A stretch of DNA of 52,185 bases, taken from contig CANLTI010000036.1 of the NCBI GenBank assembly GCA_947494095.1, forward strand, positions 1 to 52,185, read 5' to 3'. This stretch comes from an uncultured Pseudomonadales bacterium (lineage in GTDB: Bacteria; Pseudomonadota; Gammaproteobacteria; Pseudomonadales; Cellvibrionaceae). A program made the translations under genes and the position numbers. The notes below the pieces were generated by a model. It had not been told where the DNA came from, ran no database searches, and saw nothing but the letters and a program-made list of their open reading frames with translations. The stretch's first letter is position 1. Every line of letters starts with the position of its first letter. This document shows positions 1 to 7,929 of the stretch, in pieces.

Positions 1-128
1 AGTCATGGCCTCCGCGATTGACGATGACTATAGAGCAAAAATTCTACTATCTGCCTGATTATTACTAGGAGGCCCTGTACCAGGCATCATAATTGGTTGG
101 TTGTGGATGGCGCTTTGCTAGAATCAAA

Positions 129-175
129 AAGATAACTGTTACTCAAGCGCAGGCACTATCGCCTCTTGAGTGACA
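129..175 (-). terminator. Probable recG terminator
   Basis: Read on the minus strand just after the recG stop, the arms CTGTCACTCAAG and CTTGAGTAACAG (one mismatch) flank a GC-rich inner stem, and TTATCTTTTT follows. This suits an intrinsic terminator for the oxyR-recG transcript. Bases 1-128 show no gene I can support. Confidence 0.6.
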
Positions 176-178
176 GAG

Positions 179-2287
179 CTACGCCTTAACAAACTCTTGC
201 TGGTAATTAAACCACCGGCCCACTAGCGCTTTAACAACTTCGGGTTGGCGGGTTAATAATGTTTTTGCCACGGAATGAATACGTTCAATCATGGCGCTAT
301 CGCGCTGTAAATTGGCTAGTCTAAAATGCATGTCGCCTGTTTGTTGGGTGCCCAGTAGCTCGCCTGGGCCACGTAGCTCTAAGTCTTTTTCGGCAATCAC
401 AAAACCATCGTTAGAGTGACGTAATACCTCTAAGCGCGAGCGGCCCTGTTTGGATAGCGGGTGGCCATACAATAATACGCAGTGGCTAGCGCGGCTGCCG
501 CGGCCCACGCGGCCGCGAATTTGATGTAATTGCGCTAAGCCTAAACGCTCGGGGTTTTCGATAATCATTAAGCTGGAGTTAGGTACATCAACGCCAACTT
601 CTATCACGGTGGTGGCGACTAATAAATGTAAATGTCCGTCTTTAAATTGTTGCATAACGGCTTCTTTTTCGCGGCTTTTTAGGCGGCCGTGCACTAAGCC
701 TATTTTTAGCTCAGGGGCTTCGGCTTGTAGCAGCTCCCAGGTTTTTTCGGCGGCAACGGCCGCTAGGCTTTCGGAGTCTTCTACTAATGTGCATACCCAA
801 TAAGCTTGCTGGCCGCCGGCACAAGCGGCGCGCACGCGCTCAATAATTTGTGGGCGTTTACTCTGGTTGATCATAACGGTGTTAATGGGTGTGCGCCCAG
901 GCGGTAGCTCGTCAATCACTGAGAGCTCTAAATCGGCGTAGGCGGTCATCGCTAAAGTACGTGGAATAGGTGTGGCTGTCATGACTAGCTGATGAGGGCA
1001 ATGGGCACCGCCTTTTTTGCGCAGCGCTAAACGTTGTTGCACACCAAAGCGGTGTTGCTCGTCAATAATTACAAGCCCCAGGTTTTTAAAAATGACATTG
1101 TCTTCAAATAAAGCATGTGTGCCCACGGCCATATTCGCTTCGCCGCTGTGTAGCTGCTCGAGTGCTTTACGCTTTTGGCTAGCCGTTACTTTACCGGCTA
1201 GCCACGCCACTTTAAAGCCTAATGCGCTGAGCCAATTATCAAAATTATTGCGGTGCTGCTCGGCGAGGATTTCGGTGGGGGCGACGATGGCGGCTTGGTA
1301 ATTATTGCCTAATGCGCACAGTGCGCTAAGGGCAGCGACTAATGTTTTACCTGAGCCCACATCGCCTTGCACTAAGCGATGCATAGGGGCGTGGGTATTG
1401 AGGTCTTGTTCTATTTCGTGGAGTACACGTATTTGTGCGCCCGTTAAGTTAAAGGGGAGTGTTTTAAGCAGTGCTTGTTTGAGTGCGTTATCGGCCGGTA
1501 GTGCTGGCGCTGGGTCTTGATGCTCGGTGAGGCGAGTTTGTTGCACGGCTAAGTTGTGGGCTAATAGCTCTTCAAAGGCTAGGCGCTGCAGGTATAAATG
1601 AGTGCCCATCATCAGGCTATTAATGTCGGCGTTAGCCGGTGGATTGTGGGCAAGGTGCAGTGCTTGGCTTAACGTGCAGTGATTGAAGTGTGCGCTGACT
1701 TCAATGGGGAGTAGCTCGGTGGGTGGGCTGCTATCTAAGCAATCGAGTGCTTGGTGCATTAATAAGCCAATACGCTTTTGGGTTAAGCCCTCGGTGAGTG
1801 GGTACACTGGCGTTAGAGTGTCTTGTAAACCTTGCATATCATCTATCGAGGCGACGCTTTGATATTCTGGGTGGTACATTTCTAGCCCCAGTGCGCCGGG
1901 GCGAGGTTCACCATAACAGCGTAAGCAGCTACCCACGGCCAATTGCTTTTGCTGCGCGGCGGTAAAAAAGTAAAAGCGCAACACTACTTGGCCGGTATCG
2001 TCGGCAAGGTTAACGACCAAGCTGCGCTTTTTGCCCAGCACAATTTGGCTGCTGGTAATACTGCCTTGTATCACTGCTGGTTGTAGCGCTTGCAGTTCGC
2101 TCATATCGGCAATGCGCGTGCGATCGGCATAGCGTGCAGGCAGGTGGAAGAGTAAGTCTTGTACGGTGTTTAAATGCAGTTTGGCTAAAGTGGCGCCAAG
2201 CTTTGCACCTACCCCCTTGAGTGCGCTGACGGGGATATTATGTAGGGCGATCTGGTTCGCGCTAGGTTGGGTGGGTTCGCCGCTCAC
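179..2287 (-). CDS. recG: ATP-dependent DNA helicase RecG
   Basis: RecG is a monomeric dsDNA translocase that reverses stalled replication forks and processes Holliday junctions. The 702-residue protein has an N-terminal wedge/OB region (about 60-160). The SF2 helicase core follows, with Walker A GDVGSGKT, the Walker B box DEQH in IIDEQHRFG, motif III TATPIPRT, and the C-terminal VGVDVP and QIRGRVGR motifs. Length fits the family (E. coli 693). The start is GTG at 2285-2287 with GAGG a few bases upstream. It lies 46 bp downstream of oxyR on the same strand; oxyR-recG is an operon order known from Pseudomonas, so co-transcription is likely. All helicase motifs are intact. Confidence 0.97.
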   Translation of the reverse strand: MSGEPTQPSANQIALHNIPVSALKGVGAKLGATLAKLHLNTVQDLLFHLPARYADRTRIADMSELQALQPAVIQGSITSSQIVLGKKRSLVVNLADDTGQVVLRFYFFTAAQQKQLAVGSCLRCYGEPRPGALGLEMYHPEYQSVASIDDMQGLQDTLTPVYPLTEGLTQKRIGLLMHQALDCLDSSPPTELLPIEVSAHFNHCTLSQALHLAHNPPANADINSLMMGTHLYLQRLAFEELLAHNLAVQQTRLTEHQDPAPALPADNALKQALLKTLPFNLTGAQIRVLHEIEQDLNTHAPMHRLVQGDVGSGKTLVAALSALCALGNNYQAAIVAPTEILAEQHRNNFDNWLSALGFKVAWLAGKVTASQKRKALEQLHSGEANMAVGTHALFEDNVIFKNLGLVIIDEQHRFGVQQRLALRKKGGAHCPHQLVMTATPIPRTLAMTAYADLELSVIDELPPGRTPINTVMINQSKRPQIIERVRAACAGGQQAYWVCTLVEDSESLAAVAAEKTWELLQAEAPELKIGLVHGRLKSREKEAVMQQFKDGHLHLLVATTVIEVGVDVPNSSLMIIENPERLGLAQLHQIRGRVGRGSRASHCVLLYGHPLSKQGRSRLEVLRHSNDGFVIAEKDLELRGPGELLGTQQTGDMHFRLANLQRDSAMIERIHSVAKTLLTRQPEVVKALVGRWFNYQQEFVKA

Positions 2288-2333
2288 GTGATGGCCTCTT
2301 TAGCTGTTAAGTATTGGGCTGTTGGTTATTGGG

Positions 2334-3233
2334 TTATTTGTAACTGTCGACAACCGCTTGCCTTAAAACATCAATGGCTTTATGCCTAGGAAAACTAGCG
2401 CGCCATGCCATGCCTACGGCACGCGTTGGTGTAATATCGGCAAAGGGGCGCGTTGTGAGCAATGAGTTGCTTTTATCGGTGGCCGATTGCGGCAAGATCG
2501 TAATGCCATAACCCGATGCCACCATGTGCTTGAGGGTTTCGAGCGAGCTGCCTTCGGCGGCGGTGCGAATCAGGCCGTTAGGGTCTGCCGCTTGTTCGCG
2601 CAAATTGGGTAAAGCCTCTAGTACTTGATCTCTAAAACAGTGCCCCTCGCCGAGTAATAATACATTTTGGTCGTTAAGTTGCGCCGATGTAATACTCGTG
2701 CTTTGGGCCAGTGGGTGGTCGCACGCTAACAGTACCACAAAGGGTTCTTCGTAAAGTTGCTGGGTCAGTACATCGGGCTCGGTAAAAGGCAGTGCAACAA
2801 TAATGGCGTCTAGCTCGCCTTGGCGAATGCGTTTGCGTAAGGTGGCGGTATAGGTTTCGTCTACGTAGAGCGGCATTTTAGGAGCCGCTTTGCGAATGGC
2901 CGGGATAATGCGCGGGATTAAATAAGGCCCGATGGTAAAAATAGCACCCAGGCGCAGTGGCTCGCTCAGATGATCTTGGCTACTGCTGGCAATATCTTTT
3001 ATGGTATTAACTTGCTCTAATACTTTTTGTGCCTGTTGAACGATTTGCTCGCCCACAGGGGTTGGGTATACGCTCGACTTAGAGCGCTCAAAAATGGCGG
3101 TATGCAGTTCTTCTTCTAAGCGCTTTACGGCAACACTGAGAGTCGGTTGTGCAACATGGCAGCGCTCGGCGGCACGGCCAAAGTGCTGCTCTTGTGCAAG
3201 GGTTACAATATAGCGCAGTTCGGTGAGTGTCAT
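2334..3233 (-). CDS. oxyR: OxyR-type LysR peroxide regulator lacking the resolving cysteine
   Basis: This 299-residue LysR-family protein is OxyR-like along its length: an N-terminal winged helix (1-60, TLTELRYIVTLAQEQHFGRA) and a regulatory domain with the signature GEGHCFRDQ. OxyR senses H2O2 by forming a Cys199-Cys208 disulfide and activates peroxide defence genes. Counting from the first Met, Cys199 falls exactly at 199, but position 208 is Leu (CFRDQVLEAL), so the resolving cysteine is absent. The other cysteines are Cys25 and Cys171. It is upstream of recG on the same strand, supporting identity as OxyR. Either it works through Cys199 sulfenic acid or another thiol, or it has lost peroxide sensing. 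Confidence 0.93.
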   Translation of the reverse strand: MTLTELRYIVTLAQEQHFGRAAERCHVAQPTLSVAVKRLEEELHTAIFERSKSSVYPTPVGEQIVQQAQKVLEQVNTIKDIASSSQDHLSEPLRLGAIFTIGPYLIPRIIPAIRKAAPKMPLYVDETYTATLRKRIRQGELDAIIVALPFTEPDVLTQQLYEEPFVVLLACDHPLAQSTSITSAQLNDQNVLLLGEGHCFRDQVLEALPNLREQAADPNGLIRTAAEGSSLETLKHMVASGYGITILPQSATDKSNSLLTTRPFADITPTRAVGMAWRASFPRHKAIDVLRQAVVDSYK

Positions 3234-3276
3234 AAATGGGTTCCGGCTTGATGAGCAATTTCAATGTTGTTATTGT

Positions 3277-3550
3277 GTAACTATTCTGAGCTGCTGAAAT
3301 TCGGGCGCAGCTGCTTAAATCGAACGCTAATGAATCTTGACTGGGCCGTCAAGCCATCTATGGTCGTTAATAAGCGCTCTCGATAGCTGACTCCTCGACT
3401 TTATGCTCCTGCAAAGTCTAATCTCGCATATCCTTACCGGGTGCGCTGCCTAACCCTTGCTTTCCCTGCAAGGCCAGGCGCTTAAATGCCCCAAAAATTA
3501 CCCATCAGCACCCTGTCAAAAGGAGTTTGCTAGTTTGGCCGAATAGTTAC
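3277..3550. repeat. Family 1 MITE-like element, copy a, with perfect 8-bp target duplication
   Basis: 274 bp bounded by GTAACTATTC and GAATAGTTAC. The 8 bases before it (3269-3276) and after it (3551-3558) are both GTTATTGT, a perfect target-site duplication. It has no ORF and several internal short stem-loops. It occupies most of the 373-bp space between oxyR and the divergent SDR gene, so it sits in the oxyR 5' region. The shared interior (GGGCCG..CAAG, CTTTGCAGG, GATATGCAAG) is found in the other copies. Confidence 0.9.
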
Positions 3551-3606
3551 GTTATTGTTACTGCTATTAATTGTTGTATTTTAATAGATTTTGATGGATT
3601 TTTGAA

Positions 3607-4566
3607 ATGACAAATTTAAGCACTGCTTCACAAAAGACGATGATGAAAAAAACTGATGCACATGTTAAGGAGGGGTCGGCTGTAATATTTGCAGGCGCAG
3701 GTGACCTAGCGCAGCGTGCGATTGCCGACCTGCAAGCCATGCACTATACCGGTGCAATAACAGCCGTTGCTCGCAGTACTCAGGTGATTGCTGGTGCCGA
3801 GTGTATGCAAGGCGATTTACTGGACGCGCAAACAGTTGCAGCAATTGATGCATTACAGCCTAGCGTGATTGTGGTTACGCTAGTGCCTAATGGCAGTGGT
3901 GAACACGGTTATCAAAAAGGTTATATCGCGCCGCTGCAAGCGTTGTTAGAGCGTTTAACCCAGCACCAAGACGGTAATGAAGGCGGCAATAGCGCGCAAT
4001 CGAGCCCTTTTATTATATTTGCCTCTAGTACTGGGGTTTACCATCAAACCGACGGTAGCTGGGTGGATGAGTGTAGCGAGACGCACCCAGCGCACTTTAG
4101 TGGGCAGTGTATGCTACAAGCCGAGCAGCTATTAGAGCGCAGCGCTTTACCCTATTGCAGTGTACGTTTTGGTGGTATTTATGGCCCAGGGCGTGACTTT
4201 TTAATTAAACAGGTGCAAGCCGGCCATGGTGGTGGGCCAGAATTCACTAATCGTATTCATCAGCATGATGCAGGCCGTTGCTTAAGCTTTTTGGTGCAAC
4301 AGGTATTGCAAGGCCGTGTACTGCCTAAGGTATTGCTTGGCTGCGATAGCGCCCCGGTTAGCTCGCAAACGGTTAGGCAGTTTATTGCACAGCAATTAGG
4401 GCTTGCCAGTGATGCGTTAACGCCCTCGGCGAGTGGGCGCGGCGGCAATAAGCGCTGCAGCAATAAAGCGTTGTTAGCATTGGGTTTTGAATTGGATTAC
4501 CCCAGTTTTGAGCAGGGGTATGGAGGGGTGAGCGGGCTAAAGTCAGTAAGCCCAGGCAGTCAATGA
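3607..4566 (+). CDS. NAD(P)-dependent epimerase / SDR, YeeZ-like
   Basis: 319-residue extended short-chain dehydrogenase. The Rossmann nucleotide-binding glycine motif is FAGAGDLAQ (about 29-37). The catalytic region contains FASSTGVYHQ, and GGIYGPGRD is the downstream substrate-domain signature. The tail GFELDYPSFEQGY resembles the end of E. coli YeeZ. Its substrate is unknown; it is probably a cytosolic sugar-nucleotide or polyol dehydrogenase or epimerase. The first ATG at 3607 has a poor ribosome site; internal starts at residues 12-13 are possible. It is monocistronic, between family 1 copies a and b, and its stop codon lies inside a hairpin. Confidence 0.82.
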   Translation: MTNLSTASQKTMMKKTDAHVKEGSAVIFAGAGDLAQRAIADLQAMHYTGAITAVARSTQVIAGAECMQGDLLDAQTVAAIDALQPSVIVVTLVPNGSGEHGYQKGYIAPLQALLERLTQHQDGNEGGNSAQSSPFIIFASSTGVYHQTDGSWVDECSETHPAHFSGQCMLQAEQLLERSALPYCSVRFGGIYGPGRDFLIKQVQAGHGGGPEFTNRIHQHDAGRCLSFLVQQVLQGRVLPKVLLGCDSAPVSSQTVRQFIAQQLGLASDALTPSASGRGGNKRCSNKALLALGFELDYPSFEQGYGGVSGLKSVSPGSQ

Positions 4567-4605
4567 GTGTCGGCACTTGCTTGGCGCAGGTGCCGACACT
4601 CATTG
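4561..4605. other. Long perfect hairpin overlapping a stop codon
   Basis: CAATGAGTGTCGGCAC (4561-4576) is followed by its exact reverse complement at 4590-4605, with a 13-nt interior that pairs partly. The TGA stop of the SDR gene (4564-4566) is inside the left arm. No T-run follows, so this is not a textbook intrinsic terminator; it may stabilise the 3' end of the mRNA. Confidence 0.85.
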
Positions 4606-4632
4606 AGTCGCCCTTCATCTAAAAGCTAAATG

Positions 4633-4890
4633 GTAACTATTCAGTTCGGCTGATGAACCTCATCTCATAGGGTGCTGATGGATTATTTTCTGGGCATTTA
4701 AGTGCCGGGAGCGCTTATATAGCGACCAGCCCCAGCATGGATGCGTGGGGGTAGACTTTGCACCTGCACTAGGGATATGCAAGATTAGACTTTGCAGGAG
4801 CACAAAGTCGAGGAGCACAAAGTCGCAGATGGCTTGAGCGGCCCAGTAAATGATTCATTAGCGCCTAATTTTGGGACCCTGAATAGTTAC
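4633..4890. repeat. Family 1 MITE-like element, copy b
   Basis: 258 bp from GTAACTATTCAG to CTGAATAGTTAC. The flanks are GCTAAATG (4625-4632) and GCTAAATA (4891-4898), a 7/8 target duplication. It separates the SDR gene from the convergent lytic transglycosylase gene. Confidence 0.88.
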
Positions 4891-4915
4891 GCTAAATAAA
4901 GGTTTATATTAGCGC

Positions 4916-6178
4916 TTAGTTTAATGAAATTGAGAGCTTTTTAAATACTTCGGCGTTAGGAAATCCATCGGCGACTAAGGCATTTTTAAGTTGATATTGC
5001 TGCATGGCCTTGCGTGTTTTTGGCCCCCAAATACCATCGGGTTTACCTATTTTATAGCCTTGCTCTAAGAGTTGTTGCTGCAGGGCTTTAAGGTGTTTGT
5101 TGGTAAAGGGGTGCGGTTCGGCGCTGTAGTTGCTTAGTCCATGGTCTATACCGGCGAGCTGGTCGGCGAGTAAGCCTACAGCGAGTGCGTAATTTTGTGA
5201 GTAATTCCATTTTAAAATAATCGAAAAGTTAGCGTATACCAAAAAGGCCGGGCCTAAATTCCCAGAGGGTAGAATAAGCTTGGCTTGCGTATCGTAATTA
5301 GATAGTGGGCGCTGGTAGGTTTTAGTGATGCCGAGTTTTTTAAAATGGCTTAATGGGTATTTATTGCCTATAACCACTTGAGCAAAATCAAAATCTTTAG
5401 GTAGCTCAACAGTGCGGCCCCAAATTTCTTCTTTATTCCAGCCAATCTTGTTTAAATAATTAGCGGCTGATGTGAGTGCATCGGGTAGGCTGCCCCATAC
5501 GTTGAGCTTGCCATCACCATCGCCATCAACCCCGTAAGTAATCAGTGTGGTCGGCATAAATTGCATATGCCCCATGGCGCCAGCCCAAGAGCCCAGTAAT
5601 TGATCGGGCTGAATACGACCGTCATCTAATAGGGTGAATATATTAAAAAGCTCTTGGGTAAAGTATTGGCTGCGGCGCTTGTCGCAGGCGAGGGTGGCTA
5701 GTGCATTTAAGGTTTTTATCTTACCTTTGTAGCCGCCGTAGTTTGTCTCGAGCCCCCAAAACGCCACAATATAGCGCGCAGGTACGCCGTATTGGCGGGC
5801 TAACTTATCCAGCAAAACCGAATGCTCAGCCAGCATGCGCTTACCGGTTTTAATGCGATATTCACTCATGCGCTTAGTGGCATAGCCAATAAAACTTTCG
5901 GTAAACTCTGGCTGGCTGCGGTCGAGCTTTATCACGCGTTCAAGGGGTTCAAGTGTGCCGATAATGTTATGCGTAATAAATTTAGAAAACCCTTTATTGG
6001 CTGCCTGCTCACGTAGATTTCCCCGGCACTGCTCAAAGGGGGTGTCAACGACAGGTGGCGCTTGAGGCAAAAGCTCTTGAGATAAAAGCTCTTGAGATAA
6101 AAGCGCTGGGCTGGAGGTTAGTAGCGTCACGCCACACAGGCTCAGTAAAAACGACAGTCGTAGAGATGAAAATATCAT
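4916..6178 (-). CDS. MltB-type lytic murein transglycosylase with peptidoglycan-binding domain
   Basis: Cleaves the MurNAc-GlcNAc bond of peptidoglycan with formation of 1,6-anhydro-MurNAc, in the periplasm. After a signal sequence (about 1-30) comes a SLT_2/MltB domain (about 50-345) with the catalytic Glu in FWGLETNYG and the typical AGAMGHMQFMPTT and GDGDGK segments. A PG_binding_1 domain follows at the C-terminus (LLEQGYKIGKPDGIWGPKTR). No lipobox is evident, so it is probably soluble. I place the start at the ATG at 6176-6178; a non-ATG codon 12 bases upstream gives four more residues. Just after the signal peptide a 15-bp unit is repeated, giving two SQELL repeats. Confidence 0.92.
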   Translation of the reverse strand: MIFSSLRLSFLLSLCGVTLLTSSPALLSQELLSQELLPQAPPVVDTPFEQCRGNLREQAANKGFSKFITHNIIGTLEPLERVIKLDRSQPEFTESFIGYATKRMSEYRIKTGKRMLAEHSVLLDKLARQYGVPARYIVAFWGLETNYGGYKGKIKTLNALATLACDKRRSQYFTQELFNIFTLLDDGRIQPDQLLGSWAGAMGHMQFMPTTLITYGVDGDGDGKLNVWGSLPDALTSAANYLNKIGWNKEEIWGRTVELPKDFDFAQVVIGNKYPLSHFKKLGITKTYQRPLSNYDTQAKLILPSGNLGPAFLVYANFSIILKWNYSQNYALAVGLLADQLAGIDHGLSNYSAEPHPFTNKHLKALQQQLLEQGYKIGKPDGIWGPKTRKAMQQYQLKNALVADGFPNAEVFKKLSISLN

Positions 6179-6387
6179 GGCTAGGCACAAAAAGCGGAAT
6201 TGAAAAACGATAGTAGCGTAAACGGGCTGTACGTAGAAGCGTTCGCTGCAGGTTTAGCCTAAAACATCGATCAACCACTACAAAGAGCCGAAATTGGACG
6301 GAGACCCTAAGGTCACTATCCAAACATTACACGGTATGGCTACAGGCTTGGACGAGTAGATCGCAAGCCTAATCGTTTAGCTTGCGA

Positions 6388-7254
6388 CTAATGAATGACA
6401 GACAGCAATTTAGGGTTGGTGACCAAGTTACGTACACCGTGAGCATGATCTTCATTAAATATGTTGTCATTACACCACTGCCCGACTGAATTGATGTCTA
6501 CCACGGCGACTTTAGGTCTTACGCTCCAGCTGACTTGCAATGTAGAGGCTTTTTCGTTGTATGAAGGTCCAGTTGTCGAGCCTAAATATTCAATGGGTAC
6601 ACCCATGTTGTTGGGTATATTGGGCGCTTGATGATAACCATTAGCCTTATTGACTTTTGCTAACTCTTTAAAATCAAGCGCGGTGCTATCATTAGCTAGC
6701 ACCATTACTTGCCCTTCTACTCTCAGAGCTGGATTCATGGTGCTGTCAGTCAAGCAAGCGCCTAGCGTTGGTCCTGGGGTAATCTGAGCAGATGAATATA
6801 CGTAGTGTACTTCTATTGTATCGCCTGATTGTAATGCGGCGCCTTTGGCTGCACATATTTTGTTTTGCACAGGTTTCATTTGAGCATCGGTCAATTGACC
6901 ATCGTAAACAAATCCAGTATTTGAGCCTTTACCATCACCATTTCCAGCGTAAGTGGTGAATTCGCCACCTGCATGCTCTGCGTTTTTGTGGAAGTGGATA
7001 TTACATAGATTGAGCTGGCTACGGTTTGGTGCCATTGAAAAGCTGCGTAAATTTAATCCATAATCCTGATCAATATCACGAGGCGATTGAGGCCCAAATC
7101 CTTTGCCATTTGTGTTGGCCTCTAGAGCGGCTCTTTGTTTGGTGACAATACTATCGTTGACTGCTTCGGCGATTACTGGTGCACTAAATATCAATGCGCT
7201 CGATATGGCCAAAGTCAGTAAATTATTTTTGCTTAATGGTCTTGTTAGTTGCAT
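6388..7254 (-). CDS. Delta-class (CA_like) carbonic anhydrase, secreted
   Basis: Predicted zinc enzyme interconverting CO2 and bicarbonate in the periplasm. It has an N-terminal signal peptide (LLTLAISSALIFSAPVIAEA). The core segment LNLCNIHFHKNAEHAGGEF carries the His-x-His and Glu-His residues expected at the metal site. Paired cysteines (ICAAKG, LGACLTD, QWCND) suit an oxidising compartment. This pattern matches the bacterial delta-CA / CA_like family first known from diatoms. GAGGA lies 6 bases before the second of two in-frame ATGs, so I start at 7254; ATG 7260 is the alternative. It is monocistronic, with a degenerate family 1 element directly upstream. Confidence 0.85.
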   Translation of the reverse strand: MQLTRPLSKNNLLTLAISSALIFSAPVIAEAVNDSIVTKQRAALEANTNGKGFGPQSPRDIDQDYGLNLRSFSMAPNRSQLNLCNIHFHKNAEHAGGEFTTYAGNGDGKGSNTGFVYDGQLTDAQMKPVQNKICAAKGAALQSGDTIEVHYVYSSAQITPGPTLGACLTDSTMNPALRVEGQVMVLANDSTALDFKELAKVNKANGYHQAPNIPNNMGVPIEYLGSTTGPSYNEKASTLQVSWSVRPKVAVVDINSVGQWCNDNIFNEDHAHGVRNLVTNPKLLSVIH

Positions 7255-7279
7255 TTTCATTCCTCATTAAATAAAAGAT

Positions 7280-7479
7280 GTCATTATTCAGTCAAGCTGA
7301 AAAACAGCACCTTACTTGTGCTGATGGATTATTTTCTGGGCCTTTAAGCGCCGAGCCTTGCAGGCAAAGCAAGGGTTAGGCTGCGCACCTGCATAGGGAT
7401 ATGCAAGATTAGACTTTGCAGGCGCATAAAGTCGAGGGGCACAAGGCCGCAGATGGCCTGAGAGCCTTTGAATAGTTAC
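7280..7479. repeat. Family 1 element, copy c, degenerate
   Basis: 200 bp from GTCATTATTCAG to GAATAGTTAC with the family interior (GCTGATGGATTATTTTCTGG, GATATGCAAGATTAGAC). The left end is mutated and no clear target duplication remains. It lies 5' of the carbonic anhydrase gene. Confidence 0.8.
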
Positions 7480-7929
7480 ACCAAAAGCGGGTTACAAAGT
7501 CACCTTGAAAGTTGGGTTAAGTGGGCCAAAGCGCATGAGCAGTATGCGTCTTATTGGTTGCTCACTACCGTCATTGGTGCGGTGATTTGTTGGCGGTAAG
7601 TTTAAAGTTGCAGCGATTATAAAGCACACATTATGTTGAAATGCCGGCTCATTAGCGCATGCATTGCTCGATGGCTGGTTGGGTATAGCGCTTCATTATT
7701 AAATAAGTGTGATTGAGTCTTAATTTTTGCAGATTAAAATAATCCCTGTGATTTAGATTGGCGCTCGTGAGTGCAGAATGAGTTAGTATCTGTATAACCA
7801 TAATAAATGTCAATATGACTATAAAAAACCCAAAAGCCCCTATGCTACAATTTTTAGACTGAAGTAAGCTCGTTATGAGTCTACGAATGTGCATTTTGAG
7901 GGTGGGCAAGATTCTATCAGGTGGAACGA
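7480..7929. other. Intergenic region upstream of the cellulase
   Basis: 450 bases without a supportable gene; the short minus-strand frame here has no family features. The ribosome site AGGTGG ends 6 bases before the ATG at 7930. I could not identify a promoter or operator with confidence. Confidence 0.5.
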
